A stretch of DNA of 64,000 nucleotides from Lepas anatifera (taxonomy: Eukaryota > Arthropoda > Thecostraca > Lepadidae), in assembly GCA_034440635.1 (NCBI GenBank), contig JAOTON010000317.1:1-64000 (forward strand). The letters are read 5' to 3'. Below the pieces are notes generated by a model, which saw only the letters and a program-made list of their open reading frames with translations, had not been told where the DNA came from and made no database searches. The position numbers were made by a program, and so were the translations under genes. This document shows positions 11,641-21,387 of this stretch, in pieces; positions within the stretch are counted from its first letter, which is position 1, and each line of letters opens with the position of its first letter.

Positions 11641-11860
11641 TGGTGTCCCCTGGAGCTGATCATGTGCCCTCTGAGCTGATCTGGTGCCCTCGTAGTCAAT
11701 CTGGTGCCCCCCTGAGAAAAGAAGTGTGCCTTCTGAGCCTGTATAATTTAGTTTGATGCCTCCGAGCTTGCCTGGTGTCCTTTTAGCTATTTTAGTGCCC
11801 ATGGGGCTGATTCGGGCCCCCGAGCTGATCTCATGCCTCCCCAAGTTGATCTACTGTCTC
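11632..11860. repeat. Degenerate 20-bp minisatellite, second block
   Basis: Same unit as at 11066-11345 (GAGCTGATCTGGTGCCC). It ends where TTAA family A begins, so that element landed in or beside the minisatellite, which resumes on its far side at about 12896. Confidence 0.65.
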
Positions 11861-12892
11861 TTAACCCTCGCCCCACCGGGGGCCATCGATGGCCCCCTAA
11901 GGTTTTTCCGAGATAGCAGAAAAACGACGAGGCGCAGCACCGCAGTTGAGGGCTCTACCTCTCACTGCATCATTTTCCCATCATCCCTGAAATTTTTTAC
12001 CCCGGGTCACCCAAGGTCAGGTCACCAGACGAGGTCAACCAAGGTCACCTCACTTCACTTTAGAGCTCTGTAAGAGCTACATTTCAAAGTCGATCGATTT
12101 GAAACTTCCTATACTTCATAACCCCTCCAGGGTCTACAAGGTGTATATCCGGGATTTTTCGATTTCGTGCCCTGAGGTCAGGTCACGAGGCGACCTCTCC
12201 CATTGGAAAAGCATAGGGAAAAGTTGTTTCATGATATAAAAGCCACAAAAATGATTGCAAATACTCAGACTGCTCAGAACAACGTTTTTGGACACCCTTT
12301 CACGGATCCCAGGGGTCATATTTGCCCTTTGACTTTTCCAAGGTCATCCAAGGTCACCAGAGGTCAAAAACAGTATTTTGGCAATAACTTTTGACCTAAT
12401 TAAGCTAGAGCGGTGAAACAAACACCATCGTGTTTGTCTTGTCACTGGCGTTCATTTGATATACGGCAAGGTCACTTTCTGACCTTTCGTGACCTCAAGT
12501 CATATTAGGTCACGAGGTGACCTCTGGAGGTCAAACCACTGGCGGGAGGTCTTTACGTTCCACATAGCAGAAAAAGTACTGGCAATTTTCTATCAAATTT
12601 ACTTTACCAGGCCTCAATAGCTCTAATGACATAAGAGTTATGCCCAGTTTGCTCAATCATTGCATATTTGAGTGAAAATAGCCGATCTTGACCTAATTTG
12701 ACCTCTGGAGGTCAAACCATTGACCTGAGCACTAAAACATGCGAAGTAATTTCTTACTGAATTCACGCAAGCTTTCTATTGCACTTTGCAGATTTGCGCT
12801 AACGCCCATATTTTCGGAGTTAGAGGGGGGGCCATCGATGGCCCCCCGGTGGGGCGAAGGTGGCGCCGGACCCCCGGTGGGGCGTGGGTTAA
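11861..12892 (+). mobile_element. TTAA family A element, copy 1 (complete)
   Basis: TTAA at 11861-11864 and 12889-12892. Left end CCCTCGCCCCACCGGGGG and right end CCCCCGGTGGGGCGTGGG are inverted repeats. Palindrome CCATCGATGG in a G/C run lies next to both ends. The interior is non-coding and full of AGGTCA/TGACCT half-sites, for example 12012-12050, 12170-12195, 12340-12370 and 12475-12535. TTAA followed by CCC is typical of piggyBac-type elements; this copy would be non-autonomous. Confidence 0.75.
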
Positions 12893-14255
12893 GTCAATAT
12901 GGTGCCTCTTCAGCTGATTAGGTGCCCCCTCATCTGATATTTGATGTCTCCTTTGATGGTCTGGTGCCCCCTGAGCTGGTTTGGTGGGCCCTGAGCCCAT
13001 ATTGTGTCCCCTGAGCTGCTATGTTGCTCCCTGAGCTGATTTAGGCTCCTGCCATAGTCTGGGGGGGCTGGGAGCTGATCTGGCCCCCCGAGGGGATCGA
13101 TCTTGTGCCACCTGAGCTGCAGTAATGTCCCTGAGTCGATCTGGTGCCTCCTGAGCCTATCTGATGCCCTCTGAGCTAGTCTGGTGACCCCTGAGCTAAT
13201 CTGGTGCCCTTTAAGCTGATCTGGGCCTCCTTACGTGATTTCATGAGCAGCTCTAAAGCCCTGAGCTGAGCTGGGCTCACAGAGACTGATGAAGGCTCCT
13301 GAGATGGAATGGGGCTCGTGAGCTGATTAAGAGCCTCCTGACGTGATCTGGTATTCCCGAGCTGGTTGGGGACCACTGATATGATTGTTTGTCCCCGAAG
13401 CTGATCTGGTGCCTTATGGGCATCTGGTGTCCCCTGAGCAGCTCTGGGGCTTTTGAACTGATTGGGCCCCGAGCTGGTGAGGGATGCTTGAGCTGATTTA
13501 GTGCCCCTAACTTGAACTTGCCCCCTGCGCTGATCGATCTGGTGCACCCTGAGCAAATATACTGCCTCCTGAACTTAACTAATGTCCCCTGAGTCGATCT
13601 GGTGCCTGCTGAATCATCAGTGTGTCTCCTGAGCCCATCTTATTCCCTCTGAGCTAGTCGGGTGCCCCATGGCTAATATGGTGCCCTTTAGGCTGACCCG
13701 GGCCTCCTGGCTTGATTACGTGATTTTCTGAGCAGCTCCCAGGCTCTGAGCTGAGCTGGGCCCACAGGGGTTGGTGAGGGCCCCTGAGATGGTATGGGGC
13801 TCCTGAGCTGATTAAGTGCCTCCTGACTTGATCTAGTATTCCCAAGCTGATCTGGACCCCGAGCTGGTCGGGGACCATTGATCTGATTGTGTGTCCCCGA
13901 GGCTGATCTGGTGCCCTATGGGCCGATCTGGTGTCCCTTGAGCAGCTCTGGGGCTTTTGAACTGCTTGGGCCCCGAGCTAATGAGGGATTTCTGAGCTGA
14001 ATTAGTGCTCCTGACTTGATCTTGCCCCCTGACCTGACTTGAGGCCCCTGAACTGATCTGGGACCCCAAGAGCTGATCTGGGGCCCAAGAGTGGATCTAG
14101 GTTCTGAGGGTACCCTGAGCTGGTCTGGGCGCTGAGCTTGTGAGAGCCCCTTAAGTTGGTTTGAGGCCCCCTGAGGTGATCTGGCGCCCTAAACTGTTCT
14201 GGAACTTCTTGAACTGGTTTAAGGCCCTATGAGCCTATCTGTGGCCCATTGAGCT
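12893..14255. repeat. 20-bp minisatellite with ~477-bp higher-order units
   Basis: Dense array of GAGCTGATCTGGTGCCCCCT-like units. On a larger scale the block starting CTGAGCTAGTCTGGTG near 13171 recurs near 13648 with the same internal landmarks in the same order (CTGAGCTGAGCTGGGC, GAGCAGCTCTGGGGCTTTTG, GTCCCCGA). Open frames across it are incidental. Confidence 0.75.
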
Positions 14256-14299
14256 AGTCTGATGACCTCATCTCTCGGACCAATGAGCTAGTCTTGTCC

Positions 14300-14565
14300 C
14301 TGGGTGAAGCACGAGCTGCTCTGTGGCCCTGATCTACATCAGGGGCCCCTGAGGTGGTCTTGAATAGACAGATAATAAGAACACAGGGCCAACTCCCATC
14401 ATCTCGGGGGAGGGTCACTGATCTAGTCTGGTCCCTGGAGGCACAACTGGGGGGGATGGGGGAAGCTGCTCTGGAGGGCTCTGATCCACACTTGGGGCCC
14501 CAAAACTGGTCTTGAATAGATGGGGAATAAGAACACAATGGAAACTCCCCTTGTAAAACGGAGCT
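14300..14565. repeat. ~150-bp tandem duplication
   Basis: Two copies share GCTGCTCTG, GGTCTTGAATAGA, AATAAGAACACA and AACTCCCC in order, starting near 14312 and 14463. They close the minisatellite region. Confidence 0.6.
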
Positions 14566-15986
14566 AACTAGGAATGAGGAATTTCCAAAACGGCTTGTGA
14601 TACCTAGGCACCCCTGGTTATATAAATTGCTTGTTATACTGGTGGTTTCTAGGAAGGGATGATAAAAAGGCATGTGCCCCAGAGCCCAGAGCACAGTCCC
14701 CTAAACCAGGATTTCTACTAATTAATTTAAATGAAGAACTAGTTTTCATAATTCTGAGCCCTGTCACATCATCCCCATCCAAACCACCGGGCTGTTCACC
14801 TTTTATTTACTCTTAACTGGGACCGATCCTTGAGAATATGGAAATTAATAAACGCGCTCAAAAGGTATCTCCCAAATTTTCCGGCACCAAAAATGTGTTC
14901 TTCCAAAGACACTATGCTACTTCTCGTCCCACGGCGATTGTGGGAGGCAAGGAACTTAATCCGCGTTCAGCCAGGGCTCACTCGTCACGACAAAACCAGT
15001 GGGCATAACAAATGAATTTTCGACTCCAATATGCCTTAACCTGCACATTGTAACAGATATCACATGCTCCGCTGATTTCTCTGATGTTAAGTACTGGTAT
15101 GAGTTGGCTGACTTGTCCTTAAATATATCCAAAACACTCGTGTTTTGGCTACTTCCATGACATTTTGGTGATATTTTTTTCCTTTTTTCGGTTTTAATCG
15201 AGTTTTCCTTCTTCGTGAATGATTGATTAGCATTTTTATTGAACCAAAGATGCCCAAAAATGATACAAACAAAGATATAGTAAGCTTTTTAGGTTACGTT
15301 AAAAAGTTCCTTTTTTCCCCGGGGTGCCCCTCAAAGTTGATGTGCCCCCTCCATACCAAAGCTCTGACTGCGCCGCTGCCCAGGGGAGATTTCCACGCCA
15401 AACTTGACCTTATGCCAGGTTCACAGCTGGATGACAAAGTGACAAGTTGCCGCGTAAAAGGGTAGTCCACGGATGGGGATGTAAAAAGATACGTTGGTAA
15501 TCATGGAGTAATTAGTCGTCCCTCGCCTTTTAGTTACTTGGATTTTGCTGTACATTTTTATGAATATTCATGCGATTTAAAAAAAATAATGGCTAAAAGT
15601 ATACACACCTTCTCTCCACACATGCCTAAGTTATGCAAATTCCTTTTATTTGGCTATTTTTGACACGCAGGCACCGGCGCCAGGTGCCGGGGCCGTCTGT
15701 CTGAGGCTGTACCCGAGGCACGGGGAGCGGCACCGCACCGCGCGTGGCGGCCGCTGTGGTTGGGATGATACTGCAAGGTTTGTTTAAAAGGATTAACTTA
15801 GTCACACTTGATAGGAATTCATGAATGAAAAATATACGAACAAAATGTAAAATGATTGAGTTTTTTTAGATCCTGTAAGGCACATACGACCGCCTACAAT
15901 TCAAGTTCTCTATCGGTAAACCAGAGGAGGTTTTTTCCGCCATGCCGGCAGGGCGCGTAACTTCCGGGGTGCCGGCAGAGCGAGGG
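14566..15986. other. Non-coding spacer with one GC-rich patch
   Basis: No gene recognised. The GC-rich patch 15665-15770 starts after a CAG preceded by T-rich sequence (TTATTTGGCTATTTTTGACACGCAG region) and is open in one + frame (reads LYPRHGERHRTA), but the peptide is unfamiliar. Recorded as a possible exon only. Confidence 0.35.
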
Positions 15987-16841
15987 TTAACACGCACATT
16001 GACGGGGGTCTGAGCCACCTTCGCTTTGACGAGGGGGTGGGCGGGTACCCGCCCCCCTTAAGATCTCGAGAACCACGGTAGGTAGCAAAAAACGGTAAAC
16101 GGAGTTGTGTAGCCCATCTACTTCTCCATCGAAAATATTTGAACCATTTTTGTCAGGCCACATTTAAGGTCACGAGAGGTCAAAACATGCTGTCATAGGG
16201 ATAACATGTAAATCAAGTTTTTCGGCCATTACATCTGAACAAGTAAAAATAGAGCAAAACGCTTTGAACTATATGAATCCTCGCAGCAGGCCGAATCGAA
16301 TGATATATAATTTGACCTTTCTAGGTCAAATCAAGGATTTGACCTGACCTGAGGTCAGGTCAGGGTCAAATTATATAAAATGCATATCATTAGAACCGCA
16401 AAGCCAAGGCGAGTCTAATGCAGCAAAAATAAACGCTCTATCACCATCCGTTACCGAGTTATTCAGTAAAACCATTTTCCCATCTATTTCCAATGGAGAG
16501 GTCATGCCTCGTACCTGACCTTAGGTCATCGATATCAAAAATACCGGAATATATTTTAGAGAACTCGGTGGTCCCATTATGTGATATGAGTTTCAATCGG
16601 ATAAGTTCACCCTGCTCCGACTTACGCTGTCTTAAAACTTTCTTGAGGTCAGGTCACTTGACCTGTACTGGTGACCAGACCTGAGATGACCTAAGCTTAA
16701 AATTTTCATAAAAGTTGTAAAAAGGATGAGGGAAAAGGCTGGTTAAGTACGGCGGCGCGTAGCGCCGCCGTTTTTTTTTTTTTTGCTATCTTCGAAAAAC
16801 CAGAGGGGCGGGTACCCGCCCCCCGTCAATGCGCGTGTTAA
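15987..16841 (+). mobile_element. TTAA family B element, copy 1 (complete)
   Basis: TTAA at 15987-15990 and 16838-16841. Terminal inverted repeats TTAACACGCACATTGACGGG and CCCCGTCAATGCGCGTGTTAA, with palindrome GGGCGGGTACCCGCCC next to each end and hairpin CGGCGGCGCGTAGCGCCGCCG near the right end. At 16340-16362 lies TGACCTGACCT, one base, then its reverse complement. About 855 bp, no coding sequence. Confidence 0.8.
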
Positions 16842-17010
16842 ACCTAGTGTCGAGTCTCGTATCCGTCGCAATGCATTCGGCATTAGAGTTGTTAACGACT
16901 GGAATGGTCTCCCCAGTCATGTTGTTACTGCACCCACTGTCAACACATTCAAGACCAGGCTTGACAAACACTGGGAGGACTCTTGGTATACTATACCAGA
17001 CACGGATTAG
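16842..17010 (+). pseudogene. 3' tail of a CR1-like reverse transcriptase
   Basis: After the family B end the + frame reads the C-terminal block RRNAFGIRVVNDWNGLPSHV ... TFKTRLDKHW to a stop at 17008-17010. The same block ends the CR1-like element at 50350-52205 (RRASFGVRIMNSWNALPAHV ... TFKSRLDNHW). Only the last ~55 codons survive. Confidence 0.75.
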
Positions 17011-17052
17011 GTAGTGAAACCACACGTACACGAGCTCATTAAGACCGGACAC

Positions 17053-17165
17053 CTCCCAGCTAACATGCCCAGGTGGGGCCCACATGGGCATTTGATGGGC
17101 ATGGTGGGCTAGATGGGCCATGGGCTAGAGGTGGGTAAATTCATGGGCCGGAGGTGGGCCCCACA
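17053..17165. repeat. GGGCCCACATGGGC repeat cluster, left
   Basis: Dense, partly palindromic repeats of GGGCCCACATGGGC, ATGGGCCATGGGCT and GTGGGCCCCACATG. A related cluster lies at 20107-20275. The two could be subterminal repeats of one ~3.2-kb element, but I could not define exact ends or a target duplication. Confidence 0.5.
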
Positions 17166-17609
17166 TGTGGCTAGCCCATATTATGAACATGATCACAATG
17201 TCTCAACATGATCCAAATGTCTCACCTCCGATGCATTTGTAAATACTTAACACTCTCAAGCTTATTTAAAGCATTGATTGTATGGATGAACATGCATGGG
17301 CTTGACATGGGTGATAGATGGGCAACCCATATAGTGGGTTGAAGTTGGGGAATATCTGGGCTGCCCACATTTGGGTCTTTAAAGAAAGAACTAATTGTAG
17401 GTATATGCTATTTTAGTGTTAATACTGAAGTATGTGGGGAAATTGTTGTAAATAAGCCAGGTGAGGACCTATACAGATCTCTATGGTTAAAATACTCTAA
17501 ATTAATTTCGGTTGAGCTCGAAACTTCCTTCCCGCGGAGGATCCCCACGCTGGCAATTACGTCTCCAAGCTACCGAAGGCACGAGAACAAACACATGAAA
17601 AACATACTA
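17166..17609. other. AT-rich spacer
   Basis: No gene. Scattered single copies of the ATGGGC motif (17295-17390) suggest it belongs to the repeat that begins at 17053. Confidence 0.3.
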
Positions 17610-17617
17610 GCTGTTGC

Positions 17618-17720
17618 CATAGAGATTAACTATTACTACTAAGTAATAATAGTAAGTAATAATAAGTATAGTAAGTAAGTAATAAGTATTAATACTAAGT
17701 AGTAATAGTTCATCTCTATG
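17618..17720. mobile_element. 103-bp hAT-like MITE, 8-bp TSD GCTGTTGC
   Basis: GCTGTTGC flanks it at 17610-17617 and 17721-17728. Ends are CATAGAGAT and ATCTCTATG, with ACTATTACTAC and GTAGTAATAGT just inside, so almost the whole element folds as a hairpin around an AGTAATA-rich centre. Confidence 0.75.
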
Positions 17721-17728
17721 GCTGTTGC

Positions 17729-18432
17729 ATATTGAATCTTCCTGTTTTGCTCCTGAAGTTAAAGGTTTGACAGTGCATAATATTTCATTGGCATAAAGCG
17801 CAAATATATTTCATAGATTTTAGTATTATGAATCAGGTTTTGGAGCTCAAAAGTGCAAGTATTATTAAAGTGCAAGATATCTGCATAAACATTCCATATT
17901 CACATTTATTTATTTTCATTACTTTAGAAATATTCACAGACAATGACAGGCGAACCAGGTGAAGACAAGCTGGCAATCAGATGCGATTTCAGCTTTCATT
18001 GGCATCGGCGCGTGCATCACGCTTCCAGCGCGGACCGAGGGCTGCAGCGGCGGGGTGTGGTGCATGGCGTCACCACCGGCACCGGCGGCGACCCAGGTAG
18101 ACTCCTACTTTGAAGGTCGGCCGCAGGAGCCCCGAATCATATCTCCGTCATTGTTCTCGTTGTGGAAAGTGTGTTGTTGCCCCTTCACCCGCTTGAGGTA
18201 CATACCTAGCCAACTCTGGATCCGCCATCGGGTCCCGACTGGGGCCTGCTTCCTCCGCAAGCTGTTCCGTCGCGTGCTCGGTTTCTGTTCCTGGGGACCT
18301 GCCTGCCATTTCCATAGCTATATTTTCATAATTCTAACATACCTAATTCATATCATGCCTTAAACTCTCCCCCCTCTCTCTCGTGTGTGTGTGCATGTGT
18401 GCGTGCGGGCGTACGTACTTGATTCCAAGCGT
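17729..18432 (+). other. Spacer with a possible exon at 17940-18096
   Basis: After ATATTCACAG a GC-rich stretch is open in + frames and ends in CCCAG before GTAGAC at 18097, so an exon is conceivable. One frame starts ATG at 17943 (MTGEPGEDKLAIRCDFSF). I do not recognise the peptide, and no partner exon is found. The rest is non-coding, with a (GT)-rich run at about 18383-18400. Confidence 0.25.
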
Positions 18433-19645
18433 TTAACCCTCGCCCCACCGGGGCCATCGATGGCACCCCTAAGGTTTTTCCGGGATAGTAGAAAAATGAC
18501 GTGGAGCAGCACCGTGGTTGAGGGCTCTACCTCTTACCCCATCATTTTCCCACCATCCCTAAAATTTTTTACCCCGGGTCACCCAAGGTCAGGTCACCAG
18601 GCGAGGTCAACCAAGGTCACCTCACTTCAAATTTTGAGCTCTATAAGAGCTACGTTTCGAAATCGATCAATTTGGAACTTCCTACACTTCATGACCCCTC
18701 CAGGTCCTACAAGGTGTATATCTGAGATTTTTCGATTTCGTGACCTGAGGTCAGGTCACTAGGTGATCTCTCCCATTGAAAAAGCATTAGGAAAAGCTGT
18801 CTTATGATCTAAAAGTCACAAAAACGATTGAAAATGCTCGGCTTGCTCAGAAAAGCATTCTTGGACACCCTTTCACGGATCCCAGGGGCCATATTTTCCC
18901 TTTGACCTCTCCAAGGTCATCCAAGGCCACCAGGGGTTAAAAACAGTATTTGACAATAACTTTTGACCTCACAAAGCTAGAGCGCTCAATCAAACACCGT
19001 CGTGTACCTCTTGTCACTGGGTTTCATTTGATATACGACAAAGTCGCTTTCTGACCTTTCGTGACCTCAGGTCATATTAGGTCACGAGGTGACCTCTGGA
19101 GGTCAAACCACTGGCGGGAGGTATTCACGCTACACATAGCGGAAAAAGGTCTGCCATTTTCCTATCAAATGTACTTTACCAGATCTCAATGGCATAAGAG
19201 TTATGCCCGGGGATGTGGTGGCTTAGTGGATAGCACCCTTGTCTTCTAAGCCACCGGTCCCGGGTTCAAGTCCCGGCGGAGCCTCTGAATAAGTCGATCT
19301 GATCCCGAAAATTCCTTCCAACAGGTTGAGAGTTGGCAACGCCGTATGACCCTGGCAGTTGGTGCGTCGTTAAACCCCAACAATTATTATGAGAGTTATG
19401 CCCAGTTTTCTTAAGCATTGCATATTTGAGTGAAAATAGCCGATATTGACCTAACTTGACCTCTGGAGGTCAAACCATTGACCTGAGCGCTTAAACATGT
19501 GAAGTAATTTCTTACTGAATTCACGCGAGCTTTCTAATGCACTTTGCAGATTTGCGCTAACCCCCATATTTTCGGAGTTGGAGGGGGCATCGATGGCCCT
19601 GGTGGGGCGAAAGTGGCGCCGGACCCCCGGTGGGGCGCGGGTTAA
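18433..19645 (+). mobile_element. TTAA family A element, copy 2, interrupted by a SINE
   Basis: TTAA at 18433-18436 and 19642-19645; ends CCCTCGCCCCACCGGGG and CCCCCGGTGGGGCGCGGG. Interior aligns in order with copy 1 (TCACCCAAGGTCAGGTCACC; GGTCACGAGGTGACCTCTGG). Length minus the SINE at 19209-19391 is about 1.02 kb, as in copy 1. Confidence 0.75.
19209..19391 (+). mobile_element. tRNA-derived SINE with 12-bp TSD
   Basis: Head resembles a tRNA: box A TGGCTTAGTGG (19218-19228) and box B GGTTCAAGTCC (about 19263-19273). A tail GAGCCTCTGAATAAGT ... GTTGGTGCGTCGTTAAACCCC follows, ending in CAATTATTAT. AGAGTTATGCCC flanks it at 19197-19208 and 19392-19403. Inserted in family A copy 2. A SINE rather than a functional tRNA gene, because of the body, the TSD and other copies at 36290 and 50133. 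Confidence 0.85.
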
Positions 19646-20106
19646 ATCACTCAATTTTAACATACGATGGTGTTTGACAGGAGCAACCAACGAAACTCCC
19701 CAACTTCTGAAACGACCAAGGGTCAGCTGGAGACTGCCCTCCGTAAAATATTTACGGGGGCTCTTGATCGGGAAGGAGGCCGCCAACAGAGGATGCCAGC
19801 TGGAAATAGCCAGTGAACGCCGAGGGGAGCTTTCGCCTCTCGGAGAAGTGTGCTTAAACACATTTGACATGTGTTAATAGGTTGGCTGAAATACATTTGG
19901 GCAGCTGCAAATATTTTTATGTGCAATGTTCTGGCGGCAGACAAGGAAATGGATTGGGTAAGATCCCTGTTCAACAAGGCAAGCACCTTTTGTGGGCCAG
20001 ACCATTTTTACATTGTTCTGCCCACATGCACTTCACCATGCTACACTTTGCAGGGCTACACCAAATCACTTTTCTGCCCAGATGAGGCCTATGTAGATTT
20101 GATTGG

Positions 20107-20275
20107 CAGGCCTACACTGTGCCCACCTTGAGCCCATATTGCATGGCCCATATGGGCCCCACATCGGACCTACATAATACCGACATTGGCCAGCCCACAT
20201 GGGCCCCACCATTTACCCAGGGACAAATTAACATGGGCCCACAAAGTGGCCCATGATGGCCCCACATGGGGTCAT
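20107..20275. repeat. GGGCCCACATGGGC repeat cluster, right
   Basis: Repeats of CCCACATGGGCCCCAC, CATGGCCCATATGGGCC and GGCCCCACATGGGG, in the opposite sense to 17053-17165. Non-coding. Confidence 0.5.
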
Positions 20276-21129
20276 CATAGTAATGTTGACTGTATACAGG
20301 CCTAGAGCCTAATTAAGTCTGTATCCTTGAAGTTCAAGTTCAATTGAGTTCCGGCCGAGTATCGTTTTTCAGCTACGTGCGGTTCTCCGCGTCCCTTGGA
20401 AAAACAGGTGGGGGCCTCCAAGGCCCCTCCATGCTCCTCGTGCCAAGTAGTACCCTTCCCTCATAGAAACTCCTCGGTCATGGTCCGCCTAGCGCCAAGG
20501 CGTCAAAAGATTGTGCGATGGGAGACTAGAAATGCCTTTGAGGGAAAACTAAAGGGTTTAAATACTTCTACAGGGATTATTAAAGCTGGTATCGATATCC
20601 AAAATGAGATTGTGTTTGACATTTGCGATCGACCTATATTCGCAATCTTTTTAGGATGTAACTTATACAATCATTTGATATATTTTTTTGAAATAGATGA
20701 AAACTATTACTGGTGTGCTTTTTAGGACTAGCGAGCCTGTTTAGAGAACAGAAAATCTGCTGATGTCTAAAAGACATCTGTTTATGCTGCTTCAGATGTG
20801 TGGTGATGATGGCAGAAGAAGGCAGAAGAAAGTGATATTTTTGTTGTGGTGATTGACGACTTTCTCGCATCAGTTTTCTTCGCGTTTCCGCATTCCCCTC
20901 AACAAAAAAGAGCGAAGAAGGTGGATGAGCTGAGCTTGGTAACGCTTGTTCGAGATTTTGAAGAGTGGGTATGGAGTGTAGCGGATGAATGGGATTGATT
21001 GGACCTGTGTGAAAGGAAGAGGCATACGTTTCTTCTGGGCATGGCTGCACGCAGATTTGACCTATAAAACACTGGTCAGCTGCTGACCCACATAATCAAA
21101 TGCTTTGAAAATAAGATCATTCCTTTGAT
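20276..21129. other. Non-coding sequence upstream of the zinc transporter
   Basis: No gene recognised. It should contain the promoter and 5' UTR of the gene that starts at 21130, but I see no convincing TATA or initiator element to place. Confidence 0.3.
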
Positions 21130-21387
21130 ATGTCAAATAAAGAAGTCTCACTCTTGGACCAGAACTGCAGTGATGATGATCCTATTTTAGACCTTTCTCT
21201 GGAACAGGATACAGCTCCTTTGGATGATGAAGATCCTCGAGTGATGATAGACCAGACTCAAATGTGCAGAGTGTGTAGAATGCTTTCAAAGCCAATGTGT
21301 GTACATAATGATCTAGACAGAGCTAGCACAAATACACCTGGTACTAGGGCTGTGGCACCTCATGGAGTATATCAACCTCTGATTCAG
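21130..21387 (+). CDS. SLC30A2: ZnT exon 1 (N-terminal cytosolic region)
   Basis: ATG at 21130, 86 codons, ending CAG before GTAAGA. Acidic segment ([17 protein letters not shown]) and a Cys pair CRVCRM; last residues VYQPLIQ. Phase 0 matches exon 2. This region is poorly conserved in ZnTs, so the link to exon 2 rests on phase, a strong donor, position and acidic composition. Its codons are more AT-rich than those of exons 3-8. Confidence 0.7.

Noticed and set aside
14254..14694. 146-codon minus-strand open frame
   Set aside because: Lies in a ~150-bp tandem duplication; the repeated peptide just reflects the repeat.
19209..19283. Functional tRNA gene
   Set aside because: tRNA-like boxes are present, but a SINE body, target duplications and other copies show a tRNA-derived SINE.
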